Origin: Actinosynnema sp040640215
GTDB lineage: Bacteria; Actinomycetota; Actinomycetes; Mycobacteriales; Pseudonocardiaceae
Length of the DNA: 64,000 nucleotides
Reading direction: 5' to 3'
NCBI RefSeq assembly: GCF_040640215.1
Contig: NZ_JBFABG010000001.1
Location: 248,001-312,000 of the forward strand
Positions 1 to 8,644 of the stretch are shown one piece after another (positions within the stretch are counted from its first letter, which is position 1; the number at the start of each line of letters is the position of its first letter). The position numbers and the translations under genes were made by a program. The notes below the pieces were generated by a model, which was given only the letters and a program-made list of their open reading frames with translations, was not told the origin of the DNA and ran no database searches.

Positions 1-1012
1 CCCGATTCCCGACCCCGGCCCTTCAACCCCGACCCCTGACCCCGGCCCCGCCCTCCCCCGCCGAGTCCGCCCCCTCGCCGCCCCACTGCCCCATCGCCCG
101 TTGCCCCACGCTCCACCGCCCGCCGCCCACGCCCCACCGGTCGTCAGCTCCTACGCCGCTCATCAGCTCCCCCAACGCTGATCAGTTCTCACGCACTGCC
201 GGGCGTGCTCGCCGCAGACCAGCTCGCCTCAGACAGCTAGCCGGCCACCAGCTCACAGCCGGCCAACCAGTTCGCGGCGGGCGGACGGCTGGCAACACCG
301 CCCCAAGATGCCCAGCTTGATCGCGCCGCGCTCGTCGGCGTTGTGCCCGAAGGCGGCTTGGCCGTCAGCTCCCACTCCGCATCGGTGCCCGCTCGCGGCA
401 TCCACACAAGCACCCAGCGTCTCGGCACTCCGCTCGGCGATGCCTGAGCCTTCCGACGCGCGGCAGACCTCCTCAGTCCGGAACGCTCACCCACCCGCAG
501 GCCGCAGCCCCCGTGCACGGCATGGCACTGCACTGCACCGCACGGCACGGCGGACGGCGGACGGCGGCGAGCAGCCGTCGGCGGTGACCGGCAGCGGCTG
601 GCGGGCACCGGCGGGCGGGCAGTCGGCGTACCGGCGGGCGGCGGACCGTCCGGCCGGGGTATCGGCTAACCGACCAATCGAGTGTGGCGGTGCAGTGGCG
701 TTCGGGATCAAGGGGGCATGTGGCGCTGTGACGGGTAGGAGGAACGAGTCGGGGGGACGAGTTGAAAGGGCGGTTGGCGGGACGCGTTGAAAGGGCGGGT
801 TGGTGTGGCGGGTTGGCGGGGTTCGCGGGGTTCCAAAATCAAACCGAGTATCGGAAACGGTGTTTCCGTACCAGATCTACGAAGGATCACCCGACCGCGT
901 GACGTCTGGTGCGAACTGCTGTCCCGCACCGCACCACCACGCGGCTACCGCCACTCTCCGCACGCCAAGCTGTTGCACCGCAAGCAATTCGCTACCCGCT
1001 GCCCTACCGCTA
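1..1012. other. GC-rich spacer without a supportable gene
   Basis: This stretch lies downstream of the photolyase gene and has open frames on both strands, but none has family-like content, a ribosome binding site and sensible codon bias together. It is rich in short C-rich and GGCGG-type runs. A 13-base direct repeat, GTTGAAAGGGCGG, occurs at 761-773 and 786-798. An inverted repeat sits at 852-868. A real gene may start to the left of the window edge, which I cannot judge. Confidence 0.5.
852..868. promoter_or_regulatory. Inverted repeat CGGAAAC-GGT-GTTTCCG
   Basis: A perfect 7-base inverted repeat with a 3-base centre lies 145 bases beyond the photolyase stop codon. The flanks TA...TA extend the symmetry. 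It has the size of a TetR/MarR operator or a short hairpin, but no gene starts next to it. Its role is unknown. Confidence 0.35.
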
Positions 1013-2281
1013 CTACTTGATCGCAGCGTACCGCGCCAAAGCGACTTGGCGTTCGTGCGCGTGATCCACGATCGGGTCGTGCGGCTGGTGCACCGCCTTT
1101 CCCTCCACCCCTCGCAGCTCCGGCACGTACCGACGCACGTAGTCGCCGTCCGGGTCGAACTTCTGGCCCTGCGTCACCGGGTTGAACACCCTGAAGTACG
1201 GCGACGCGTCCGTGCCCGTGCCCGCCGCCCACTGCCAACCGTGCTGGTTCGAGGCCAGGTCGCCGTCCACCAGGTGTTTCATGAAGTGCCTCGCCCCCCA
1301 CCACCACGGCAGGTGCAGGTCCTTCACCAGGAAGCTCGCCACCACCATCCGCACCCGGTTGTGCATCCACCCCTCGGCCAGCAACTGGCGCATCCCCGCG
1401 TCCACGAACGGGTAGCCGGTCTCGCCCGCGCACCACGCCTCGAACCTCGTCCGGTCCAGGTCCAGTTCCATCGCGTCGAAGCGCCGGTCGAGGTTCCGGC
1501 GGGCCGATTCCGGTTGGTGCCACAGCACGTCCGCGTAGAAGTCACGCCACGCCAACTCGTTGCGGTACGCCCGGGAACCCTCGTCGTCACCCAGGTCCGC
1601 CAGCAACGTCCTCGGGTGCACGACCCCCCACCTCAGGTACGCCGACATCCGACTGGTGCGATCGAGGTCCGGCCGGTCGCGGTCGCGGTGGTAGTCGGGC
1701 AGGCGTTCGTCCCGGAACTTCTCCCACTGCGGGGCGTAGTCGTCGATCGGCTCGACGTCGGGCAGCTCCTCCGAGTCCGCCGGTTCGATCCAGTCCACTG
1801 TGGACTCGTCACTGCCCGCCGGGCCGCGCCACCCGTGTTCCCGCCACCCCTTGGAGAACGGCGTGAACACCCGGTACGGCGAGCCGTCCGATTTGCGCAC
1901 CCGGCCCGGTGTCACCGCGTACGGCGAGCCGACGCGCACCAGCTCGACCTTCCGCTCCACGGCCGCGTCCCGTTCCCGCCCGTACGGGCCGGCGTCGGCC
2001 GACACGTGAACCGTCGACGCCCCAACGGATTCCGCCACCGCCGGCACCACGTCGACCGGATCGCCGGACACGACCATGAGCCGCCCGCCGAGCCGCTCGT
2101 CCAGCGCCCGCAGGCAGCGGAACAGGAAGCGCACCCTCGGTTGCCCCGCCACGGACAGCAGGCGGGGGTCCAGGACGAACAGGGCCAGGCCGCGTCGGGC
2201 GCGTTCCGCTGCCGCCAACAGCGCGGGGTGGTCGTCTACCCGGAGATCACGCCGGAACCAGACGACGGTCGAGGAATCCAC
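1013..2281 (-). CDS. phr: Deoxyribodipyrimidine photolyase (class I, cryptochrome/photolyase family)
   Basis: It is predicted to repair UV cyclobutane pyrimidine dimers using FAD and blue light. The 422-residue product opens with the typical VVWFRRDLRVDDHPAL of the antenna (Rossmann) domain. The C-terminal half carries the FAD-binding signatures, including RMSAYLRWG, ELAWRDFY, GMRQLLAEGWMHNR and the run SNQHGWQWAAGTGTDASPYF. The length fits family members of about 430-470 residues. I chose the GTG at 2281 because it starts directly at the conserved N-terminus and has AGGG about eight bases upstream; the reading frame stays open to 2419 but that extension has no family content. The gene stands alone, with gltA upstream on the same strand beyond a hairpin. 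Confidence 0.95.
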   Translation of the reverse strand: MDSSTVVWFRRDLRVDDHPALLAAAERARRGLALFVLDPRLLSVAGQPRVRFLFRCLRALDERLGGRLMVVSGDPVDVVPAVAESVGASTVHVSADAGPYGRERDAAVERKVELVRVGSPYAVTPGRVRKSDGSPYRVFTPFSKGWREHGWRGPAGSDESTVDWIEPADSEELPDVEPIDDYAPQWEKFRDERLPDYHRDRDRPDLDRTSRMSAYLRWGVVHPRTLLADLGDDEGSRAYRNELAWRDFYADVLWHQPESARRNLDRRFDAMELDLDRTRFEAWCAGETGYPFVDAGMRQLLAEGWMHNRVRMVVASFLVKDLHLPWWWGARHFMKHLVDGDLASNQHGWQWAAGTGTDASPYFRVFNPVTQGQKFDPDGDYVRRYVPELRGVEGKAVHQPHDPIVDHAHERQVALARYAAIK

Positions 2282-2395
2282 ACGCCGAACCCTAGGAGCG
2301 CGCCCGCCGGCCCGCACGACGGAGAGAACGAGATGAGTAGGACGGGTGAGCCAGGCGGCCAAGCGGAAATTGCGGAGAGGGTGAGGGGGACGACG

Positions 2396-2426
2396 AAGGC
2401 CCGCGCCCCTGGTGGGCACGGGCCTT
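2396..2426 (-). terminator. Hairpin downstream of gltA
   Basis: Arms AAGGCCCGCGCC (2396-2407) and GGCACGGGCCTT (2415-2426) pair with one mismatch around a short loop. It lies between the gltA stop and the photolyase start, both on the minus strand. There is no clear T-run, as is common in actinobacterial terminators. Confidence 0.45.
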
Positions 2427-2436
2427 GGACGGTCGA

Positions 2437-2485
2437 TGTCGACGGTGGCCGATGTCGACGGTGGCCGAGGTCGACGGTGGGTCGA
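2437..2485. repeat. 16-bp tandem repeat, about three copies
   Basis: The unit TGTCGACGGTGGCCGA is perfectly repeated at 2437-2452 and 2453-2468. A third, diverged copy (GGTCGACGGTGGGTCGA) follows, and a further GTTCGACGGTGGCCGG lies after that. The copies are in the intergenic region downstream of gltA and are not coding. Confidence 0.8.
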
Positions 2486-2549
2486 AGTTCGACGGTGGCC
2501 GGTGGCCGGTGGTCGTCGGTGTTCGACGACGATCGGCTTCCGGGTGTTG

Positions 2550-3863
2550 TCAGCGCTGGTCGAGCGGCACGAAGTCGCGTTCCGGGGAGCCGACGTAGAT
2601 CTGCCTCGGGCGGCCGATCTTGGTGGCCGGGTCCTGGATCATCTCGCGCCAGTGGGCGATCCAGCCGGGGAGCCGGCCGAGCGCGAAGAGCACCGTGAAG
2701 AACTTCGTCGGGAAGCCCATCGCGCGGTAGATCAGGCCGGTGTAGAAGTCGACGTTCGGGTACAGCTTGCGCTCGACGAAGTAGTCGTCGGCGAGCGCCG
2801 TCTCCTCCAGCTTCTTGGCGATGTCCAGGAGCTGGTCGTCGGCACCGAGCTTGCCGAGGATCTCGTCGGCGGTCTTCTTGATGATCGCGGCGCGCGGGTC
2901 GTAGTTCTTGTAGACCCGGTGGCCGAAGCCCATCAGGCGGACGCCGTCCTCCTTGTTCTTCACCTTGCGCACGAACGACTCGACGTCGCCGCCCTCGTTC
3001 TTGATCTTCTCCAGCATCTCCAGCACCGCGCTGTTCGCGCCGCCGTGCAGCGGGCCGAACAGGGCGTTGATGCCGGCGGAGATGGAGGCGAACAGGTTGG
3101 CCTCGGACGAGCCGACCAGGCGCACGGTGGAGGTGGAGCAGTTCTGCTCGTGGTCGGCGTGCAGCACGAACAGCAGGTCGAGCGCGCGGACCAGGTCCGG
3201 GTCCACGTCGTACGGCTCGGCCGGGAAGCCGAAGGTCATCCGCAGGAAGTTCTCCACCAGGCCGAGGGAGTTGTCCGGGTAGAGGAAGGGCTGGCCGACC
3301 GACTTCTTGTACGCGTAGGCCGCGATGGTCGGCACCTTCGCCAGCAGGCGGATCGTGGAGATCTCGACCTGGTTGGCGTCGAACGGGCTCAGGCTGTCCT
3401 GGTAGAACGTGGACAGCGCGGACACCGCGGAGGACAGCACGGGCATCGGGTGCGCGTCGCGGGGGAAGCCGTCGAAGAACCGTTTCAGGTCTTCGTGCAG
3501 CAGGGTGTGTCGGCTGATCTTGGACGAGAACTCGTCCAGTTGCGCCTGCGTCGGCAGCTCGCCGTAGATGAGCAGGTAGCTGACCTCGATGAAGTTCGAG
3601 CGCTGGGCGAGCTGTTCGATCGGGTAGCCGCGGTAGCGCAGGATGCCCGCGTCACCGTCGATGTAGGTGATCTCGGACGAGCAGGACGCGGTGTTGACGA
3701 ATCCGCTGTCCAGGGTGACCAGGCCGGTGGTGGCCAGGAGCTTGCCGAGATCGATACCGGGCGCACCTTCGGTGGCCGGTACCACCTTCATCTCGTGCTC
3801 TCCGCCCTGATGGCGCAGCGCGACGGTACGGGTGTCGTTCGGCGCAGTCGTCGCGTCGGGCAT
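2550..3863 (-). CDS. gltA: Citrate synthase (type II, main TCA enzyme)
   Basis: It condenses acetyl-CoA and oxaloacetate to citrate in the cytoplasmic TCA cycle. The 437 residues match hexameric type II citrate synthases in length. The catalytic set is intact: His273 in GPLHGGANSAV, His315 in MGFGHRVYKNYDPRA and Asp372 in NVDFYTG. The N-terminal beta-strand domain (about 1-65), typical of the large NADH-sensitive bacterial type, is present. The ATG at 3863 is followed by a conserved-looking leader. About 270 non-coding bases separate it from the upstream kinase gene, so it probably has its own promoter there. A second, shorter citrate synthase lies at 14.4 kb. Confidence 0.97.
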   Translation of the reverse strand: MPDATTAPNDTRTVALRHQGGEHEMKVVPATEGAPGIDLGKLLATTGLVTLDSGFVNTASCSSEITYIDGDAGILRYRGYPIEQLAQRSNFIEVSYLLIYGELPTQAQLDEFSSKISRHTLLHEDLKRFFDGFPRDAHPMPVLSSAVSALSTFYQDSLSPFDANQVEISTIRLLAKVPTIAAYAYKKSVGQPFLYPDNSLGLVENFLRMTFGFPAEPYDVDPDLVRALDLLFVLHADHEQNCSTSTVRLVGSSEANLFASISAGINALFGPLHGGANSAVLEMLEKIKNEGGDVESFVRKVKNKEDGVRLMGFGHRVYKNYDPRAAIIKKTADEILGKLGADDQLLDIAKKLEETALADDYFVERKLYPNVDFYTGLIYRAMGFPTKFFTVLFALGRLPGWIAHWREMIQDPATKIGRPRQIYVGSPERDFVPLDQR

Positions 3864-4132
3864 TCAGAGTCCCTCTCACGCTAGGCGGGGTGGCCTCGTG
3901 CGGGTTCTCGCACGCGCGTGCACGCGGACGCGAGGCGTCCCGCACCGCAGCACCACCCCGTTGGGGTCCTGTCAGTTGTGCCACGCTAGTCGGCGGCCAA
4001 CCCGCTCCACAGCCGCGGCATGAACCGATTCTGCGAGATGGGACCGGCATCACACGGGATGCACGGAAGGCTAGCGTGCATCCCCCACCGTAGCCGTTTT
4101 GCCGCGTTTCTCCACCTCACGGGGTGTGAGAG

Positions 4133-5071
4133 CTAGGTCATCCCCAGTTCGCGTTTGAATGGCGGTTCCGCTCCGGTCCGGGAACAGGTAACGGCCGCCG
4201 CCGCGCCGGCGAACGTCAGCGCCTCCACCCATTTTCCGCTGTCCATGCCGCGCACGGCCTCGGTGGACAACGCGTCGTGGTCGTGCAGCCACGCGAGCAG
4301 TGCTCCTTGGACGGTGTCGCCTGCCCCGATCGTGTCCACGACGTTCACCGGGGCGGGTGGGACGCTCATCACTTCGCCACTACCGGTCAGCACGGCCATT
4401 CCGTCACCGCCGCGAGTGAGCACGACGGCGGCGGGGCCCGCGCTCTGCCAGTCGCGGACGACGTCGAGCACCTCGCCCTCGGTCGCCTCGGGGTCCAGTT
4501 CGGCGAGCCAGCGCACGTCGTCCACGGACACCTTGAGCAGACCCACGTGCGCGAGCCACGAGTCGTACCGCTCGCGGTAGCCGACGGGGTCGTGGATGAG
4601 GCCGGCGCGGATGTTCGGGTCGAGCACGGTCAGCGCGCCGCGCTCGGCCTCGCGCCACAGCACCCGCTCGTAGGTGCTCGCACCGGGTTCCAGGACCAGC
4701 GACAACGTGCCGAACGACACGGCGCGCACGTCGGCGGGCAGCGGGCCGGGATCGGTGACCTGCCGGTCGGCGGTGCCCTCGACGTAGAACGAGTACCGCG
4801 CGGACCCGTCGTCGGAGAGGCCCACGACGGCGAGCGTGGTCGGTTCGGTGCCGCGCTGGACGAGGTCGGTGCGCACGTTCGCGGCGTGCAGCCGGTCCAG
4901 CAGGCGGTCGCCGAACAGGTCGGTGGACACCCGGGACAGGAAGCCGACCGGGGCGTCGAGCCGCCCGGCGGCCACGGCGACGTTGTAGGGCCCGCCGCCC
5001 GGCCTGGGGGCGAGCGTGCCCTGTGCCGTGGGCACCAGGTCGACCAGTGCTTCACCGGCGACGACGATCAC
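4133..5071 (-). CDS. PfkB-family carbohydrate kinase (fructokinase/ribokinase-like)
   Basis: It is a predicted ATP-dependent sugar or nucleoside kinase of 312 residues. The substrate-binding region GGGPYN sits at residues 25-30 and the nucleotide/anion-hole motif DTIGAGD at 246-252, with Asp252 as the expected catalytic base. The start is the GTG at 5071, which overlaps the stop of the upstream TetR gene as GTGA (5068-5071), so the two genes are translationally coupled. The upstream frame stays open but is antisense-like composition in the TetR region. Fructokinase is the closest guess from the overall sequence; the substrate cannot be fixed from sequence alone. Confidence 0.9.
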   Translation of the reverse strand: MIVVAGEALVDLVPTAQGTLAPRPGGGPYNVAVAAGRLDAPVGFLSRVSTDLFGDRLLDRLHAANVRTDLVQRGTEPTTLAVVGLSDDGSARYSFYVEGTADRQVTDPGPLPADVRAVSFGTLSLVLEPGASTYERVLWREAERGALTVLDPNIRAGLIHDPVGYRERYDSWLAHVGLLKVSVDDVRWLAELDPEATEGEVLDVVRDWQSAGPAAVVLTRGGDGMAVLTGSGEVMSVPPAPVNVVDTIGAGDTVQGALLAWLHDHDALSTEAVRGMDSGKWVEALTFAGAAAAVTCSRTGAEPPFKRELGMT

Positions 5072-5664
5072 GCCTGGCTCCGTTCTCTGCGCAGCCCGTC
5101 GAGCAGCAGCTCGGCCAGCGCGGTGAACGCCTCCGCGTCGGACACCCCGGCGCGGCGGGTCAGCACGCCGGTCTGGATGCCCTCGATGAGCAGTCCGGCC
5201 ATTTCCGCGATCAGCGTCGCATGGACTTCCCGGAAAACACCGTCCTTGACGCCTTCCTGGATGAACGAGCGGATGCGCTCGGCGGCGGCGCGGGCATTGC
5301 GCTCGTAGGTGGTCCGGGTGGGTGCGAACGCGGACACGTCGGCGATGAACTGCGCGGACGCCCGGCGCAGTTCCTCGGCCGCGCCGGCGAGGTAGGTGCC
5401 GACGCGGGCGCGCACGTCCGCCGTTTCGGAGACGCGCTGCTCGATCCGGTGGGCCGCCCCCTTGAAGTACCGGCCGACGACGCGGACGGCCAGTTGCTCC
5501 TTGCTGGCGGCGAGCGCGTACAGGGTGGACTTGGAGCAGTGCAGGCGGGCCGCGAGGTCGTCCAGCGTGAAGTGCGCGAAGCCCTCGGCGAGCACCAGCG
5601 ATTCCAGCCTGCCGAGCAGGTCGACCTGCCGGGGCGTGAGCGGCCGGCGCGCGATCGAGGTCAT
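5068..5664 (-). CDS. TetR-family transcriptional regulator
   Basis: The 198-residue product has an N-terminal helix-turn-helix (about 28-55: HFTLDDLAARLHCSKSTLYAL) followed by a helical ligand domain. The serine-rich recognition helix KSTLYALAASKEQL is characteristic of TetR regulators. I chose the ATG at 5664; an in-frame TTG at 5682 would add six residues. It is divergent from the acyl-CoA dehydrogenase gene, with three ACAGTAC repeats between them that are the likely operators, and is coupled to the downstream sugar kinase. It may therefore control fatty-acid or acyl-CoA use, but the ligand is unknown. Confidence 0.9.
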   Translation of the reverse strand: MTSIARRPLTPRQVDLLGRLESLVLAEGFAHFTLDDLAARLHCSKSTLYALAASKEQLAVRVVGRYFKGAAHRIEQRVSETADVRARVGTYLAGAAEELRRASAQFIADVSAFAPTRTTYERNARAAAERIRSFIQEGVKDGVFREVHATLIAEMAGLLIEGIQTGVLTRRAGVSDAEAFTALAELLLDGLRRERSQA

Positions 5665-5690
5665 GGAAAGACTCTGCCACAACGCCTGGC

Positions 5691-5730
5691 TACAGTACTG
5701 GCGTACGTCCTACAGTACTCCTGACAGTAC
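5691..5730. promoter_or_regulatory. Three ACAGTAC repeats, candidate TetR operators
   Basis: The heptamer ACAGTAC occurs at 5692-5698, 5712-5718 and 5724-5730, with start-to-start spacing of 20 and 12 bases. The first copy sits in a perfect 8-base palindrome, CAGTACTG (5693-5700). The cluster lies between the divergent TetR and acyl-CoA dehydrogenase starts, where an autoregulating TetR would bind. Confidence 0.65.
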
Positions 5731-5773
5731 AGCTCCAGTCGATTCGACGGCCTGTCCGTCACGGAGGTCGAAG

Positions 5774-6916
5774 ATGCCCGCCGAACGCCTGCTGCCCACC
5801 ACCGAGGCCGAGGACCTGCTCGCCCTGGTCCGCGAGATCGCCCGCGACGAGCTGAAGCCGCACGCGGCGGAAGCCGAGGAGCACGCGCGCTTCCCGCGCG
5901 ACCGGTTCCGGCTCCTCGGCAGGAGCGGCCTGCTGGGCCTGCCCTACCCCGAGCGCTTCGGCGGCGGCGAGCAGCCCTACGAGGTGTACCTCCAGGCGTT
6001 GGAGGAGATCGCCTCGGCGTGGATGTCGGTCGGTGTCGGGCTTTCCGTGCACGTGATGTCCACCTACGCGCTGGCGACGTTCGGCACGGACGCGCAGAAG
6101 GAGCGCCACCTCCCGGAGATCCTCGAAGGCGAGCTGCTCGGCGGCTACGCGCTGTCGGAGTCGCACGCGGGCTCCGACGCGGGCGCGCTGTCCACGCGGG
6201 CCGTGCGCACCGGCGACGACTACATCGTCAACGGCACCAAAGCGTGGATCACGCACGCCGGTGCGGCGGACTTCTACACGCTCATGGCCCGCACGGCGGA
6301 CACCGGAGGCAAAGGCGTCAGCTGCTTCCTCGCCCCCGGCCACGCCGAGGGCCTGACCGCCGCGCAGCCGGAGCGCAAGATGGGCCTCACCGGCTCGATC
6401 ACCGCGCAGCTCCGGTTCGAGGACGTGACGGTCGAGGGCGACCGGCTGATCGCCGCCGAGGGCGACGGCCTGAAGATCGCACTGTCCGCTTTGGACTCCG
6501 GCCGGCTCGGGATCTCCGCCTGTGCCGTGGGTCTGGCGCAGGCGGCGCTGGACGAGGCGGTGGCGTACGCGAAGCAGCGCACCCAGTTCGGCCGCGCGAT
6601 CATCGACTTCCAGGGACTGGAGTTCCTGCTGGCGGACATGGCGGCGGCGGTCGAGTCGGCGCGCGCCACCTACCTCTCGGCGGCCCGCCGCCGGGATCGC
6701 GGGCTGCCGTTCACCCGGCAGGCGGCGATCGCGAAGCTGGTGTGCACGGACGCGGCCATGAAGGTCACCACGGACGCCGTGCAGGTGCTCGGCGGGGCCG
6801 GCTACACCCGGGACTTCCCGGTGGAGCGGTACATGCGGGAAGCCAAGGTGTTGCAGATCTTCGAGGGCACCAACCAGATCCAGCGCGTGGTGATCGGTCG
6901 CGAACTGCGCCGGTGA
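5774..6916 (+). CDS. Acyl-CoA dehydrogenase
   Basis: It is an FAD-dependent enzyme that oxidises acyl-CoA to the 2-enoyl-CoA in beta-oxidation or branched-chain amino acid breakdown. The 380-residue length is standard. FAD/substrate motifs include ALSESHAGSD (127-136) and the WITHAG region. The catalytic base is Glu364 in QIFEGTNQIQ, at the position used by short/medium-chain enzymes. The ATG at 5774 follows a GGAGG at 5763-5767; the open frame upstream to 5396 is antisense to the TetR gene and was rejected. The divergent TetR is its likely regulator. Confidence 0.95.
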   Translation: MPAERLLPTTEAEDLLALVREIARDELKPHAAEAEEHARFPRDRFRLLGRSGLLGLPYPERFGGGEQPYEVYLQALEEIASAWMSVGVGLSVHVMSTYALATFGTDAQKERHLPEILEGELLGGYALSESHAGSDAGALSTRAVRTGDDYIVNGTKAWITHAGAADFYTLMARTADTGGKGVSCFLAPGHAEGLTAAQPERKMGLTGSITAQLRFEDVTVEGDRLIAAEGDGLKIALSALDSGRLGISACAVGLAQAALDEAVAYAKQRTQFGRAIIDFQGLEFLLADMAAAVESARATYLSAARRRDRGLPFTRQAAIAKLVCTDAAMKVTTDAVQVLGGAGYTRDFPVERYMREAKVLQIFEGTNQIQRVVIGRELRR

Positions 6917-7001
6917 CCGGAACGGGAACCGGAGTCGCGGCAGGGGATGGGGTCGGGGATGGGGTCGGGACGGCCGGTGCGGGTTCGTCCCGGCCGTCCC
7001 G

Positions 7002-7049
7002 GACCAGCGCCGTCCCGGACCAGCGCCGTCCCTGACCAGCGCCGTCCCG
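7002..7049. repeat. 16-bp tandem repeat, three copies
   Basis: The unit GACCAGCGCCGTCCCG is present at 7002-7017, 7018-7033 (one change) and 7034-7049. It lies between the convergent acyl-CoA dehydrogenase and epimerase genes, just before a hairpin whose left arm uses the last copy. Confidence 0.85.
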
Positions 7050-7079
7050 GTCTCGACGGGCTGCCCGGAGACCGGGACG
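7043..7079. terminator. Bidirectional terminator hairpin
   Basis: Perfect 12-base arms CGTCCCGGTCTC (7043-7054) and GAGACCGGGACG (7068-7079) lie between two convergent genes. There is no T-run. The left arm is built from the third copy of the 16-bp tandem repeat. Confidence 0.6.
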
Positions 7080-7125
7080 ACGTGGCCGTCCGTGATCACG
7101 ACGTTCGTGGTCGGCGACGCCGGAC

Positions 7126-7998
7126 CTAGCCCAGGGGCCGCAAACCCCACCGCCCGGACCACGAGCCGCCCGGCTCCACCCACAGCAGGTCGACGCCCGA
7201 GTTGAGCGCGTCCGGCGGGCACGTCATCGGCTCGACCGCGACCGCACGGCCCCGACCGGGGTAGTCGCCGGGCGTGTAGACCTGCACCCACTTGAAGTCC
7301 GGGTCCGCCCACAGCTCGACCGCGCCGCCCGGTCCGCGCAGGACGTGCCGCACGACCCCGTCGACCGGCTCGCACCCGCCGAAGGGCGTGTCCAGCTCGA
7401 CGCCCTCCAGCAGGCGCGCGACCCGGAAGTCGGTGTCGCCCTCGACCGGCACGGCCGGGCCGGACGGGTTCATGGTCTCGGGGTCCAGCGGCAGCACGGT
7501 CGTGGCCGCGAGCGACAGCGACGTCTCGTCGGTCTCCGACGTGCCGGCGCGCGGGTACGGGTGCGTGCCCACGCCGAACGGCGTCCGCGCGGTGCCGACG
7601 TTGCGCACGGCGTGCGTCACGGTGAGCCCGTCGTCGTCGACCGCGTACGTGATGGTGGTGCGCAGCTCCACGGGCCAGCCGGGCCCGCTGACCGGGACCT
7701 CCAGCGTCACCGACGACTCGGCCTGCTCCGCGACGGCCCACGCGACCCGCCGCACCAGGCCGTGGATCGCGTTCCCGCGCGCGGGCTCGGTGATCTCCAA
7801 CTGCTGCGGTCGCCCGTCGAGGGACCACCGCCCGCCGGCCGTCCGGTTGGGCCACGGCACGAGCACCGCGCCGCTGCCCATCGGCGGTTCGTCGTCGTAG
7901 GTCTCGGCGTACGGCACACCACCGACCTCGAAAGACTTGAGTCCCGCACCGTTCGGGGTGATGACGGCGCGCGTCGCGCCGTGGGCGATTTCGACCAT
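7126..7998 (-). CDS. Aldose 1-epimerase (GalM-like mutarotase)
   Basis: It interconverts anomers of free hexoses. The 290-residue product has the expected catalytic residues: His in GNAIHGLVR, the second His in GVGTHPYPR, and the carboxylate in AVAVEPMTCPPDALN. Three starts are possible. The ATG at 7998 has GAGG nine bases upstream, whereas the ATG at 8007 directly abuts that GAGG and would lack spacing, so I prefer 7998. The gene diverges from a TetR gene with an operator between them. GalM-like proteins of this subgroup often act in uncharacterised sugar pathways, so a specific sugar is not claimed. Confidence 0.9.
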   Translation of the reverse strand: MVEIAHGATRAVITPNGAGLKSFEVGGVPYAETYDDEPPMGSGAVLVPWPNRTAGGRWSLDGRPQQLEITEPARGNAIHGLVRRVAWAVAEQAESSVTLEVPVSGPGWPVELRTTITYAVDDDGLTVTHAVRNVGTARTPFGVGTHPYPRAGTSETDETSLSLAATTVLPLDPETMNPSGPAVPVEGDTDFRVARLLEGVELDTPFGGCEPVDGVVRHVLRGPGGAVELWADPDFKWVQVYTPGDYPGRGRAVAVEPMTCPPDALNSGVDLLWVEPGGSWSGRWGLRPLG

Positions 7999-8054
7999 GG
8001 TGGCCATCCTCGCACCGCCGACCCGTCGTGCGCCGATCAAGACGCTCGACATTA

Positions 8055-8072
8055 CTAGACCAGTCTGTATAT
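8055..8072. promoter_or_regulatory. LmrA/YxaF-type TetR operator, CTAGACCAGTCTGTATAT
   Basis: The core TAGACCAGTCT (inverted AGAC / GTCT around CA) followed by TATA matches the LmrA/YxaF box described in Bacillus subtilis (TAGACCAGTCT-type), as I recall it. It ends nine bases before the ATG of the TetR gene and lies about 60 bases upstream of the divergent epimerase start, so it can control both. Confidence 0.7.
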
Positions 8073-8080
8073 TTCACGCC

Positions 8081-8644
8081 ATGGCACGTCGTACCGACAC
8101 CCGTGAGCGCGTGGTCCGCAGCGCGGCGCGGCTGTTCCACGCGCAGGGCTACCACGCCACCGGCCTCAACCAGGTGCTCGCCGAGGGCGGTGCGCCGAAG
8201 GGCTCGCTGTACTTCCACTTCCCCGGCGGCAAGGAGCAGCTCGCCGCCGAGGCGGTGGCGCTGGCCGGCGCGGAGCTGTGCGCGGAGCTGCGGGCCGTGC
8301 TGGCGGCGACGCCGGACCCGGCCGAGGCGCTGGACCAGGTGCTGCGGCTGCTCGGGGAACGGCTGGTGGCGTCGGACTTCACCTGCGGCTGCCCGATTTC
8401 CGGGGTCGCGCTGGACGCGAGCGCGGAGAGCGAGCCGATCCGCGCGGCGTGCGTCGAGGTGTACGACTCCTGGCAGCGGGTCGTCGCCGACCACCTCGAC
8501 CGCACCGACGCGGACGACCTCGCCGTGGTGGTGCTGGCCGCCGTCGAAGGCGCGGTGCTGCTCGCCCGCACCCGCCGCGACCTCGCGCCGCTGCACGCCG
8601 TCGGCGCGCGGCTCGGCCTCCTGCTGGGAAGGAACGCCCGATGA
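8081..8644 (+). CDS. TetR-family regulator, LmrA/YxaF type
   Basis: The 187-residue product starts MARRTDTRERVVRSAARLF, and its helix-turn-helix covers about 25-50 (TGLNQVLAEGGAPKGSLYFHF). The APKGSLYFHFPGGKEQL recognition segment and the GCPISGVALD stretch near residue 105 are typical of the LmrA/YxaF/YcdC-like branch. The ATG at 8081 lies just behind a TAGACCAGTCT operator, which supports autoregulation. Its stop overlaps the start of the hydrolase gene as ATGA, so both are one transcript. Members of this branch usually repress a neighbouring enzyme or efflux gene in response to a small aromatic or lipophilic ligand. Confidence 0.92.
   Translation: MARRTDTRERVVRSAARLFHAQGYHATGLNQVLAEGGAPKGSLYFHFPGGKEQLAAEAVALAGAELCAELRAVLAATPDPAEALDQVLRLLGERLVASDFTCGCPISGVALDASAESEPIRAACVEVYDSWQRVVADHLDRTDADDLAVVVLAAVEGAVLLARTRRDLAPLHAVGARLGLLLGRNAR

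Noticed and set aside
237..608. Possible gene remnant on the minus strand near the left edge
   Set aside because: One frame gives a mildly protein-like stretch, but without start codon, ribosome binding site or family match.
5759..8596. Very long open frame antisense to the acyl-CoA dehydrogenase and epimerase genes
   Set aside because: Composition is Arg/Ala/Gly/His-rich with no family content; it is a by-product of high GC, and the sense genes have clear motifs.
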